Below are positions 1 to 11,200 of a stretch of DNA of 64,000 nt, one piece after another. The stretch comes from Crambe crambe. Taxonomy: Eukaryota > Porifera > Demospongiae > Poecilosclerida > Crambeidae. The position numbers were made by a program, and so were the translations under genes. How positions within the stretch are numbered: the first letter of the stretch is position 1; the number at the start of each line of letters is the position of its first letter. The notes beneath the pieces were generated by a model. The model saw nothing but the letters and a program-made list of their open reading frames with translations, was not told the DNA's origin and searched no databases. Where the stretch lies: the NCBI GenBank assembly GCA_963924555.1, contig OZ004588.1, positions 6,855,205-6,919,204 on the forward strand, in the 5' to 3' direction.

Positions 1-2059
1 CAAAACTCTCACTACTACTATCAACTCAACAGACTTCAATGACACACTTCCTGAGATGTCCCTGCAGATCCCACGTGAGTTGGTCCGAATAGTTGACAGA
101 AGTGGCAATGGAAGTGAGAGAGTGAGGGCAGTTGCCTTCCTCTACTACAATGTGGAGAACTTGTTTCCAAGTGGTCTACAAGTGAAAGAAAATAAGTGAG
201 TAAAAGAGTGAAACCATTACAATGATAGGAGCTCCTATTCATTAGTGTGCTGTTGTAGTACTGAATTGGCATCAGGTATCATATCCACTGCTCTACAAGT
301 CGGAGAAAGAGAATATCCCACAGAGAACTTGAAATTGGTGCGTGCACCCATCAGAATAAAAATGAAGCACTCGGATAGGATCAAAGTAAGGAGAATGTAG
401 ATAAGCTGATAATAAACTTCATTCATAGAAGTATAATTTATAGGATCAATATTATTATTCTTGTGTTTATGATAATTATAGAATCAGATGTTGAATGATA
501 GCAATTTAGAAACCACATGTGTATTTTGGGAATTTGTATCTGGAAGGAGGCAAGTTTGCTTTACACTTTCACATGTCACAAATCAGCTAGCCTTTTGTTA
601 ATAGTGCACAGAATAACAGCATTCTCAGTGTTGGGCAGTGGTCTAAAGAAGGGTGTAGCAGGAGTGACACCCTCTCCAATTCCTCTGTGACAGTGTGTGA
701 ATGCAACCACCTCACCCACTTTGCCATCCTACTGAGTGCTCGACCTTTGAACCTTACTCGACCCGTCACACTCTCTCTGCAAATTATTGGATATGTGGGT
801 GTGACCATATCACTGGTCGCCATGACACTCACTATCATCATAATACTTATTCAGAAGTATGTTGATGTGGTAAAGGATCTATAGCTACCCATAATATCAA
901 TTTCATTTAGACCACTGTGTAACATGCGTAACATAGTCCACATCAACCTCTGCATCAGCCTCGGGATAGCTCAGCTCATCTTTGTGATTGGTGTGACTCG
1001 TTCTGACCCTACAAGTGACAGAGTCCCAGTCCACTGCCAGGTCATAGCTGTCCTCCTCCACTACTTCTTCCTGGTGTCCTTCATGTGGATGCTGATGGAG
1101 GGTGTGGTCTTATACATCATTCTCGTAACAGTGTTTGTCACTAGGACAAAATGCTACATGCTAGTATTCATGCTAGTCAGCTACGGTGTCCCCTTACTCT
1201 ATATGGGTCTCTTGACTCTGCCACTGGGCTTTGCTCTGCCAACACAGCCAAATTACGGATACCCCACTGCGTAAGCTGATAAGAGATTGAATATCACTAT
1301 AGCTACTTATTTTATAACTATGTACATCCTCTTCAGCTGTTTCGTAAATCCTGGCACAAGTTTTATTTGGGTCTTCATTGTTCCGGTAGTGGTTATTATT
1401 CTTGCCAATATTGGATTATTCATCATGGCTGCTGTCGTCATGTGGCGTCATAAGAAGAGACAAACTGGTGCCATGAACAAGAAGGATATCAAGTAGGAAA
1501 CAAATAGCTGACATGATTGTTCATAATTCATAATTGTTATAGGAAATGGTTGGTTGCATTGGTACCACTGGTGGTGATCATGGGACTGACGTGGGTGTTT
1601 GGAGTACTGATAGTGGAGGTGAAGGCACTACTACCCTTTGCTTACATCTACACCATCATGGTGGCCTTCCAAGGTCTCTTCATCTTCCTCCTCTTTGTTG
1701 TCTTCCCCAAACAAGTCAGAGATGAGTACACCAAGTGGTGGAGGACAAAGGTCAAGACACATACTGGCAAGAATATGGAAGCAACAAATATTATCGTGAG
1801 TTCATACAACTCCTGCTGATCTCCATGGCCAATATACTAACTAACTAACTTCTTCTTCTTCCTTGCACTGAAGAAAACTGGACAGACCAGTAATTCAAAG
1901 ACGAATGCCAACACAAATGTCTCTGGGAGTGGTGGGTTCAAATCATTGAAGGTGGAAGAGGTGGCATTGGAATCAAAAGCTGAGCTCTCACTGGTTAAAG
2001 AAAACCCATATGCTGAAACAGGTGTGTCAACAGAAGAAAATCACAAAGAAATCAACTAA
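1..2059 (+). CDS. Adhesion GPCR, array copy A, 3' part only
   Basis: This is the C-terminal half of an adhesion (family B2) GPCR; its 5' exons lie before the window. Exons read: 1-195, 259-385, 482-about 548, 629-856, 911-1270, 1337-1492, 1543-1795 and 1874-2059, all in one open frame. The first three encode GAIN subdomain B, including the CVFWEF strand. The exon at 629 carries the GPS (CECNHL/THFAILL, cleavage between Leu and Thr) and TM1. Exon 911-1270 holds TM2 to TM4 with the TM3 Cys (VHCQV) and LMEGVVLY. Exon 1337 has the ECL2 Cys and TM5, and exon 1543 has TM6-TM7 (GLTWVFGVL, FQGLFIF). The cytoplasmic tail ends at TAA 2057-2059. It has the type-1 7TM (YIILVTVF after TM3) shared with B, C and E. 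The exon before the GPS ends in a GC donor (GGAG/gcaagt). Membrane topology and self-cleavage are inferred from the family. Confidence 0.9.
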
Positions 2060-2760
2060 AATCAAATACATATTGTGTTTTGATTAGCTAACATAAGCTG
2101 CTTGTGAATTGCACGCACCCATGAAGTGTGGTAAAGTGAAGTACTCTTTACAAACTCATATGCATTACTTTAATAATTATAATTACTTGTTTATAATAAT
2201 TATTATTATTTGTGGATTTATGTTCATCCTGAACTAGTTCTTTTAATTCATGTAGCTAAGTAGTTAGTATTTGTCAGTTGTCATCTGTTGTCAATTTAAA
2301 ACAACACTATTGCTGCTTCTGTGTGCTATCATTAAGTTACCACATGAAGCATGTAATTGGTACAAGCATGCAGGCATCTTGTTATTAACCCTCAGTGTGC
2401 ATGTGCAGGGTCCATTGAATATTCAGGGGTGGTGCATCCACATGCACATCATAAGTCCTTTTAAGCCACTTCCTTCAGACACTGACACTTTATTACTTTA
2501 GTGTTACACTTGACCCTTTGGGCTTGAATTGAAATTGAGATTTCATGCAGGGAAAAGCTAATATTCTCTGCACTCAAGCACTGTTCTTCATTAATAAGTT
2601 ATGGAGATTGGAGACCTTGGTGCTTTGGTAAATAAAGCCAGACCTTACACTTTCATATTAATTCTGTGATATAGCTAGAAGTGCAAACTTATAACAGTTA
2701 ACTTAAACCTGTCTTATTGCAATCACCTATAGGCCTGGCTTTAATAAGGTGTATTAGCTA
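2060..2760. other. 3' flank of copy A, no gene seen
   Basis: No convincing exon is visible. Around 2380-2490 the sequence resembles the 3' flank of copy E (about 32010-32110): both have a 'taaccctcagtgtgcatg' motif and then a 'gtgcatccacatgca' motif. The duplication unit that made A and E therefore extended past the stop codon. Confidence 0.6.
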
Positions 2761-2872
2761 GCTATGAAACAGTTGTGCATGAGGTATTATGGAACACCTA
2801 CTTGGAATCACACTTTCCCTCCTATAATTAGTAAGTTACAAAGTGCATATCCCAATACACTGATCTCCCTGT

Positions 2873-3260
2873 CATGCCAAAAGTGGACCTTCCTTGCCAA
2901 AAGTGGACCTGGTCCAATTTTGTCAAGAAAAAAAGTGGATCTGGTCCCATGAGCTCGATTGGTCCACTTTAATAAGGGGAAAAAGTGGACCCAGTTTAGA
3001 GTTCCACTGCCAAAATCTTGGCAGGTCCAATTTTGGCAAGGGAAAAGTGGACCTGCATGGATTACCCCAATAGTATACAAGTGAATTATCTGAAGTGGAC
3101 CTGGTCCAGTTTCACTGCAATGAGCTCGACAGGTCCAGGGGAAAAAGTGGACCCAGTCCAGTTTCACTGCCAAAATCTCGCGCAGGTCTGGGAAAAAAAA
3201 GCAGACCTGATTTTGAAAATCTCAGCAGGAAAAGTGCATGCATGGATTTACCCCACCCTC
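2873..3260. repeat. Diverged 'agtggacc' minisatellite block, left copy
   Basis: Degenerate copies of a unit built on agtggacctggtcca recur through this stretch. The left edge (gtcatgccaaaagtggac) and the right edge (ccaccctcctcccaataa) are the same as those of the larger block at 4203-5455. The two blocks therefore look like copies of one element with a different number of internal repeats. Confidence 0.7.
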
Positions 3261-3475
3261 CTCCCAATAAAGCCAATAAAGTTATAATAAGCATAGGTTA
3301 ATAGTTTGTTGTGTTATTTTTTTCTAGCTACTGTAGCTATAGGACAAGACCACTCTATATCAGATATGTTATTTGGAATATTAACATCCTCTGCATGGAA
3401 CCACTGATCATCCATCACACTACACCATCTTCCCATCTTCTCATTGTCTGCAGTAACTATGGCAGAATAGAGCAA

Positions 3476-3640
3476 TCACACTAAAGAGTCTACACTATTA
3501 GCTATGTGTGCAATGCACACTAAAGAGTCTTAGCTATGTGTGCAATGCACACTAAAGAGTCTTAGCTATGTGTGCAATGCACACTAAAGAGTCTACACTA
3601 TTAGCTATGTGTGCAATGCACACTAAAGAGTCTCTATCTA
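3476..3640. repeat. Short tandem repeat (unit about 32-43 bp)
   Basis: The unit cacactaaagagtct followed by tagctatgtgtgcaatg repeats about four times, with or without an extra acactat insert. Single degenerate copies recur at about 4107-4200, just before the large minisatellite. No coding potential is seen. Confidence 0.75.
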
Positions 3641-3658
3641 TATGTACACTAAGTAATA

Positions 3659-3845
3659 TTTAGTTCACTCTTATCTAGCTCTAAGTGTTTTAATGCACCT
3701 GCATGAGAATGATGCTATAATGCTCGAGGTGAATGTATAAATGCACGAGCCGAAGGCAAGTGCATTACATTACTGAGAGCATTATAGCATCATTCGAGTG
3801 CACTATGCATTAAAATACATGGAGCTAGATCAGAGTGATCTAAAC
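3659..3845. mobile_element. Palindromic MITE-like element
   Basis: The left arm (from tttagttcactc through ctagctctaag and gatgctataatgctc) is repeated in reverse complement at the right end (gagcattatagcatc, gagctagatcagagtga, ctaaa). The arms are about 60-65 bp with mismatches around a short AT-rich centre. No ORF is present, which fits a non-autonomous inverted-repeat element. No clear target duplication was found. Confidence 0.6.
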
Positions 3846-4202
3846 ATTTTAGTACTGATCACATGACTTGGATTCCAGTTGGTCCTTGGTCCTTTGCTCT
3901 GACACACGTTGGGTTCAGCAATTATTGATCATATTTTTAATGATATTCAAAAAATCTCTGAGGTTGAAAGCCAATGCAACAAGTGAAATGCTAAAATCTA
4001 TAAAAGAAGACATTGAGACACTAGACTGAGGCTCGTCCTAGTGAATCTTCAAATAGGTTCCTGTGTACCTTCAGCACAGTTCCTCGACAAGTCATATGAC
4101 CAGCACTAAATGTGTGCAATGCACACTAAAGAGTCTATATACACACACTATAATTATGCGTGCAATGCGCACTATAGTCTCTATATATTATGTGTGCAAT
4201 GT

Positions 4203-5455
4203 ACTGTCATGCCAAAAGTGGACCGGGAAAAAAGTGGACCCCCCGGTCCACTTTTGGCAGAAAAAAATGGACCGGGGGGTCCACTTTTTTCTGCCAAAAG
4301 TGGACCTGCCTTGCCAAAAGTGGACCTGGTCTATTTTGTCAAGAAAAAAGTGGACCCGGTCCAGTTTTGGCAGGGGGAAAAAGTGGTCCTGGTCCAGTTT
4401 CGCCGTCAAAATCTAAACAGGTCCGTTTTTGGCAGGGGAAAAAAGTGGACCCGGTCCAGTTTCGCCGTCGAATTCTAAGCAGGTCCATTTTTGGCAGGGG
4501 AAAAAAGTGGACCCGGTCCAGTTTCGCCGTCGAATTCTAAGCAGGTCCATTTTTGGCAGGGGAAAAAAGTGGACCCGGTCCAGTTTCCTGCCGAAATCCA
4601 GGCAGGTCCATTTTTGGCAGGGGAAAAAAGTGGACCCGGTCCAGTTTCCTGCCGAAATCCAGGCAGGTCCATTTTTGGCAGGGGAAAAAAGTGGACCCGG
4701 TCCAGTTTCCTGCCGAAATCCAGGCAGGTCCATTTTTGGCAGGGGAAAAAAGTGGACCCGGTCCAGTTTCCTGCCGAAATCCAGGCAGGTCCATTTTTGG
4801 CAGGGGAAAAAAGTGGACCCGGTCCAGTTTCCTGCCGAAATCCAGGCAGGTCCATTTTTGGCAGGGGAAAAAAGTGGACCCGGTCCAGTTTCCTGCCGAA
4901 ATCCAGGCAGGTCCATTTTTGGCAGGGGAAAAAAGTGGACCCGGTCCAGTTTTGCTGTCGAAATCCAGGCAGGTCCATTTTTGGCAGGGAAAAAAAGTGG
5001 ACCCGGTCCAGTTTCGCTGTCGAAATCCAGGCAGGTCCATTTTTGGCAGGGGAAAAAAGTGGACCCGGTCCAGTTTCGCTGTCGAAATCCAGGCAGGTCC
5101 ATTTTTGGCAGGGGAAAAAAGTGGACCCGGTCCAGTTTCCTGCCGAAATCCAGGCAGGTCCATTTTTGGCAGGGAAAAAAAGTGGACCTGGTCCAGTTTC
5201 GCTGTCGAAATCCAGGCAGGTCCATTTTTGGCAGGGGAAAAAAGTGAACCCGGTTCCAGTTTCGCTGTCGAAATCCAGGCAGGTCCATTTTTGGCAGGGG
5301 AAAAAAGTGAACCCGGTTCCAGTTTCGCTGTCGAAATCCAAGCAGGTCCATTTTTGGCAGGGGAAAACAGTGGACCTGGTCCAGTTTTGCTGCTGAAATT
5401 TAGGCAGGTCCAGTGGACCTGGCTTTGAAGATTAACCCACCCTCCTCCCAATAAT
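4203..5455. repeat. Minisatellite of about 61-bp palindromic units
   Basis: About 17 copies of a roughly 61-bp unit run from about 4370 to 5400. Each contains ggcaggggaaaaaagtgga, the small palindrome ggacccggtcc, then ccagttt and a gaaatccaggcaggtcc segment. The central copies are nearly identical and the edges are diverged. The left end (4203-4330) is an imperfect inverted repeat (aaaagtggacc against ggtccactttt), so the whole looks like a foldback element that expanded internally. A 61-bp period steps the frame by one each unit, so long spurious ORFs open in all three frames on both strands. They are not genes. Confidence 0.85.
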
Positions 5456-5772
5456 TATAAGTTAATCAAGTCTATTGAAGTTTGTCAAGTTGTTTTTTCC
5501 TTGAAAGGATACCTATATAGGAATATAACTGCATGCTATATAAAATTCACTTGTTGACTATCTGGTTATTATTTACATGTAGGACAAGACTACTTTATAT
5601 CAGATATGTTATTCATGTAATGTCACCAGGCAGCATCTCAAGTGATATTAGACTTTACTCAAGGGTCACAAATCAAGGAGTGGACATGTGATACAAGATT
5701 ACGTCATAAGTGAAATCACAATGATGATTACATAACAGTTAGTAATGATAAAAGTAATAATTAATGTTACTG

Positions 5773-6550
5773 TCACACACCCCCTCCTCCAGTTAGAGCT
5801 TGCCCCGATACTTTCTTCCATAGTAAAGGGATGGTCAGATAACTAGGGTAACTCAGATTTAAGTGTACATGAATAATATCATCTTTTGAAGTGTAGACAC
5901 GTTTTCCTGCAATGCCGGTTGGAGTCACCTCAAAAACTCAATATATATAGGGTCCATGCCACAGACGAGATAACTTCTGAAACTTCCCAGACTCTTCCTG
6001 AGGAAATCGAAATAGCACTAGACCGCCAATCTTGAACTGCATAGGAGAACATTTGTTCACCTTATTATAGTACTTTTTGCAATGCTTCTGGGTTTTCTGG
6101 ATTGACTGAGTATCTCAGTGAGTTCCTGTTGCATCGGTAGCCTGTCAGGTCAGCCCCTTCTACCTCATTAGCAGGAAGAAATGCAGCTTCAATAGGATAG
6201 CTACCATAAAGAAGGTAAGATGGCTTCTCGCCTGTTGCCTCATAGGCATCCCATGTAAATACTTGTCCCACTGCTTCCCATAGACATCAACATGCTTGCA
6301 TATCAGCGTCTTTAGAGTACGAGAGTACGATTAAACCTCTCGGTGAGGCCATCACACTGAAGATGGTATGCTGTAGTATTCAATTTCGTAATTCCAAGAA
6401 GACTGCATACATCGGTTATCAGGTAGGATAGCTGATTGGGTCCCTTCTCCGATAGTAGACTTTCTGGAACACCACACACATGATCTCAGCATCAGTATGT
6501 CCACTATTAAACCATACAGCCTTTTGGTCAGGGATAGGGAAAACCCAAGG
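5773..6550 (-). pseudogene. Ty3/gypsy-type retrotransposon integrase remnant
   Basis: Read on the minus strand, this stretch gives, in interrupted frames, the C-terminal part of a retroelement polyprotein. First comes the end of the integrase catalytic core (a GVPESLLSEKG segment, then LNTTAYHLQCDGLTERFNRT). Next is a segment with GEKPSYLLYG and PIEAAFLP. Last is the integrase C-terminal region (FRFPQEESGKFQKLSR, WHGPYIY), ending at a TGA complement of 5773-5775. Frameshifts and stops around 6280-6330 separate the pieces, so it is inactive. Sequence to about 5620 (tgtgacagtaac to ggtgaca) could be a short LTR, but I see no second copy. Protease, RT and RNase H are absent. Confidence 0.8.
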
Positions 6551-7007
6551 TCATCAGAATGATATTTGATTTGATTATTTATTTGAAGAGAATAGCTGGG
6601 TAACTTGGTACATAGCTAGCTACAGCTACAGGCAAATTTCATGAGCTTCTTTTACAGAGGCCAAAAATCTGGTACAGATACCATAATTATACTGTGCAGT
6701 AGATATATAGTATCTATGCTGGTAGCCAGTAAGGCCATAATTAAGTACAATCACCATGATTGCATCTAGACTCAACTTCATGCGTAGCTAGCTAAGCTAG
6801 CTAGCTATCTACAAGCATAATAAGCACCTATGAAAAATCAGGTCTTACCACGCTCTTATTTTTCTTCTTGATGAAAAGAACTCCCTTTCTTACATTGAAC
6901 ATAGCTGCTTTCTCTCCAATAGCTCTCTTTTTGTCTTGACTACAGTCTGGTGGGTAGCGCTGCTCAGTTATGTATAAGCTGATATGCCCGGATAACTTTT
7001 GGTAAAG
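6551..7007. other. Non-coding spacer
   Basis: No recognisable gene is present. The minus-strand reading frame around 6828-7067 runs into the repeat fragment at 7008 and has no family signature, so it is not called. Confidence 0.5.
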
Positions 7008-7082
7008 GCGGTCCACTTTTTTCATGGAAAAAACTGGACCCCCGGTCCAGTTTTTTCCCCGGTCCAAATTTTTCGTGACAGT
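7008..7082. repeat. Isolated end fragment of the 'agtggacc' repeat family
   Basis: The sequence has ggtccacttttttcatgg, then aactggacccccggtccag, and closes with cgtgacagta. That closing motif mirrors the tactgtcatg edge of the block at 4203. It appears to be a short inverted-repeat member of the same family without the internal tandem expansion. Confidence 0.6.
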
Positions 7083-7291
7083 ACACTAAACTATATGTGT
7101 CCATGGTCTCACTTCAGGTAGAATCTGGAGGCTATAACTATTTAGCTATTTACCAACACTTCCCAGAATCTTCATACGACTCAGATATTATGGGGAGAGC
7201 CTGACTAGCGAGACTATATTTGCCTGACCAATGCACTGATTCTGCTGACAATCTCCAGTAAGTTTTAGGAAGTTCCTTGGACTCTGTTATT

Positions 7292-8190
7292 TATGGAAGC
7301 CGAGAAGTGCAATTACATCATCCGCAAGCAAATTAGCATGCGGCGCAAGTCTCCGCAAATCTCCGCAAGGTTCCTTTGCAATGAATATCATTAAACTTTG
7401 CAAGGTTCCGCAAGTCTCCGCAAGTCTCCGCAATTAGGCATGTCCACATTATTCTTATTTTTTGGCCCAATATGCTTTTCAGAAATTCCAGTTAAGATTA
7501 CCCATTATGCTTCAATTTTATCCCATTATGCTTCAATAATATTCATCGTTTATTATATTGCAACATTAAGGATGTCAAGTGAGTTTGTTTGGGTATGGTT
7601 GAAAGAGTTTGCTCTCTATGTCAAGTGAGTTTGTTTGGGTATGGCTGAAAGAGTTTGCTAGGAGAGAAAAAAAAATCAGATGATGAATCAGATGAAGGGA
7701 AGTTGGACCTTTCAGTACATCCAGTAGGGACCTCACAGAACCATCAGTGTCACTAGCACTTGTAGCAGTAAAACTAGGACTAGGACTATAGGACTAGAAA
7801 TAGCTAAAGAACTAGAAGTAGAGCTACAGGAGCTAGACCCACTAGAGTGCATATTCTAAACTAGTCTCCTTCCCTATTATGCTTGTATGCTAGCCTATTA
7901 TGCTTGTATGCTAGGGTCAGCCCATTATGCTCAAAATTATGCTAGCATAATGTGGACATGCCTAGCGGAGACTTCGCGGAGCCTCGCGGAGCTTTGCGGA
8001 GACTTGCGGCATAGATACTATACTCCGCGGGGCGGAGTATAGTATCTATGCTTGCGGAGACTTCGCGGAGCCTTGCGGAGACTTCGCGGAGCCTTGCGGA
8101 GCTTTGCGGAGCCTTGCGGAGATTTGCGGAGACTTGCGCCACAATTAATTTGCTTGCGGATGATGTAAATTGCACTTCTCGGCTTCCATA
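7292..8190. mobile_element. Foldback/MITE-like element with long terminal inverted repeats
   Basis: The left end (tatggaagccgagaagtgc, 7292 on) is matched by the reverse complement at the right end (gcacttctcggcttccata, to 8190). The inverted repeats continue inward about 150 bp with indels, through runs of ccgcaagtct on the left and agacttgcgg on the right, to ggcatgtccacatta on the left and its complement on the right. GTTATT lies immediately outside both ends (7286-7291, 8191-8196), extendable to GTTATTTA if the boundary is read as TGGAAG; this looks like a 6-8 bp target duplication. The core has repeated 'attatgctt' motifs and no transposase. Its right edge is 54 bp before the ATG of copy B. 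Confidence 0.8.
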
Positions 8191-8244
8191 GTTATTTAAA
8201 CCAAAAATTAAACTACAGTTAACCTGTGTTTTAGCTGTGAGAAA

Positions 8245-11200
8245 ATGTTCTCTATTTGTCAACAAGCGGTCACCATCATGATGGTAGTGCTTTTAGTACA
8301 TAATTCGGTAGCAACGGTGTCAGACACTGTGAACGTCGCTATAAGAAACTACACAGACAGACAGCAGACCTGCATAGGTGGTGAGGAGGTGGGCTTGACG
8401 GATACTTCAGTCAAATTCCAGTACAGAACCATCAGTATCACGTCAGCCATTGGTAACTGGATAACACTGGCTGCACTACCTGTTGATGCAACATCTTCTA
8501 CAACTCCAACCTTGGACTTTAATGAAGGTGTGAAGGGTGTGCAGTTCAGACTGCTCCAGCTGGAACATGGTGGAGGAGACTGCAACTGCTGGAGAATGCA
8601 ATCATTCAACATTACTATCAACAACAGGATGTTATCAGGAGATGCTTGTTATATCACAGGATCTCAATCTGGTTCACGATCCATTGCCAATTGTACATTC
8701 TGTGGTGGCATTGCAAGTGACGCTAGGGGAGGGATCTCTCATGTGCTGTACTTTAATGATGTGAATGATGGTGAGGATTGTCCAGGAGACAGCAATTCAA
8801 TACTCATCTCTAACAAGGGCCCCCCTCTACCTCATGATTGCTCCACAGCCATCCCTAGAATGTACGTAAGCTGCATGCAGAAACTAGCTAGTAGCTGGCT
8901 ATAAATCTGATCATCCCTCAGCTATTAGCTATTATAATAATTATAGTCAACACTGTTTTATATGATATACTGAAAGATCGCATAATATGTCTTTAGTGTG
9001 GTTACATATGGAATTCTACTGGAGCTGTTCGTGGCTCCGAGTTTTTGTATTGGGGTTGGTGGTGTCTTTGACTCCGATTCTAATGAATATATCGAGTTTG
9101 CCATGCGTAATAACACCAATGGTGGACCATGGATTCCTCTGCAACTAAACTACTACTATACCTCTGTCCCTTCGACACAAGTGATCAGAGGTTATAATGT
9201 ACCAGCTAGAACCACATCATCCACCAGTGTGGTGCAACACACTGTGCATATCTGTGGGGACATCCTACACACCAGGCAGGTTCAGTTTCGCTGGATGGGG
9301 ACAGCCACTTTGAAGATAACTTCAGGAAAATCAAGACCACGCAGTGATATATGGGCACTGGCAAATGTGAATGTTATTTTAATTGATGGCAATAATGTAA
9401 CTACAAGTCTTTTTAGTGATGAATTTGGTTGTGACAATCAGAATCCGGCATCATGTGTTGTGAAGTGAGTTGGTATGCAATCATCATAGCTAAGACTGAT
9501 TCATGTAAATTTAATTTCAGTTCTTTGTTGTGGAGACAGCCACGGAGAGGAAGTCTAAGATGTACAGCATGTTCAACTACTTTGCCATGTAGGAACAATT
9601 ACTTAACATTCGGTGCAAATAATGCGGAATATACACATGAAGAAATAGTTAGTCGAGTCGCATTAACTCAGAATTTCTCATTTGTGATGACTGAACTGTC
9701 CACGAATCCATCAACTGATTTCACAAAAACTGACGCCCCCACCACCATGTCAACAACCACTGAGGCCCCCACCACCATGTTAACAACCACCACTGCAGCT
9801 CCAACTAGCATGGCTTTGTCATTAGTTTTGAGGTTGATGAACATAAAGAAATCCATACAAGATATGGTCTGTTGTGTAGGATAGTGAAATGAGTAGCTAT
9901 TAGCATCTCCTTTTTTCTGCAGATCAAGATTAATCAGACACTTAAAAGAGTAGCCAGCACAACTGTACGTTGAACTTAACCTTCTTGCTAAATCATAGGT
10001 CTTTCTTTATACTCAATGTGCAGGATCCATTGGAGGCTGTTGACTTAGTTCAGAACCTGACAACCAATGGTGAGCAGCCCAACACTGCTATATATTTGCT
10101 AGGGAGCATTCTCAACAGATTCAACTCAACAGATGCCAACACACGACACCAGTTGAGCAGAGTGAGGAAAAAACTACCTATTAGTAATAATCGGTGAACC
10201 TCAATGTATATGCAGGCCTTCATTGGAGTTGGCAACTCCATAACCCAACAGACTCTCAGCAGTGAAAAGGTATAACTGAGTGTGTAGTGGATCAAAGACT
10301 TACGATGTATATAGCACAATACAATACAATCACATGATTATCACATGAGCATGAAAATTAATAATAATGTAGGTTGATGGAGCCATTGCAGGGAGTTCAC
10401 TACTGAGTGTGTGTGATCAATTTGCTCTCGAAGTATTTCAAGAGGATGGGAACATTTCCATTGGAAACATTGGTTAGTGTAACTTGAGGAATTTACTACC
10501 TGAACCTATAGTAAATGACACTAATCCAATTATTATACCGTACCTGATGGCCACTAATGCACTCATGAATTACATTATTTAGTACTCAATACTCGTCAGC
10601 TATCACCTGAGGGTGAACCATCAAGTCTAGTGACTACTATCAACTCAGCAGACTTCAATGACACACTTTCTGAGATGTCACTGCAAATCCCACGTGAGTT
10701 GGTCCAAAGAGTTAGCAGAAGTGGCAATGGAAGTGAGAGGGTGAGGGCAGTTTCTTTCCTCTACTACAATGTGGAGAACTTGTTTCCAATTGGTCCACCA
10801 AAGACAAATAAGTAAGTAAAAACAGTAACAGCAAGGGTGTAGATAAGTTTTTTCAACTGGGGGGGCTAAATATGCATGCATGAATGTATATTATGTGTGA
10901 AATGCAGCACTGCATTATCTAGAGGGGTCCAGTGGCATGCTCCCCCGGGAAAATTTTGAATCTCAGGTGTTCTGAGATTGCTTCTTGTGTGATATGAGGT
11001 GATTATATCACTATTAATTTACTATATAACAGTACATACCAGGGACTGATCCAGGTAGGGGCCTAAGGGACCTGGGCCCCCCCTTTTCCATTACCATTAG
11101 CCACAGTATACTCACTGCATGGTTCAATGTAGCTGTAGATATATTTATTGTGGTTTAAATGAAAGGTAAATTATAAAGACATACTTTGAGCCAGAGAAAG

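Noticed and set aside
4370-5400. CRISPR-like array
   Set aside because: Units are continuous tandem repeats with no unique spacers, and the genome is eukaryotic.
4413-5451. Long overlapping open frames (270-310 aa) on both strands
   Set aside because: They are the 61-bp minisatellite read in every frame; the products are repeats with no family signature and no splice or start context.
5621-5778. A complete short LTR of the gypsy remnant
   Set aside because: The ends tgtgac and gtgaca are suggestive, but no second LTR copy or target duplication is present in the window.
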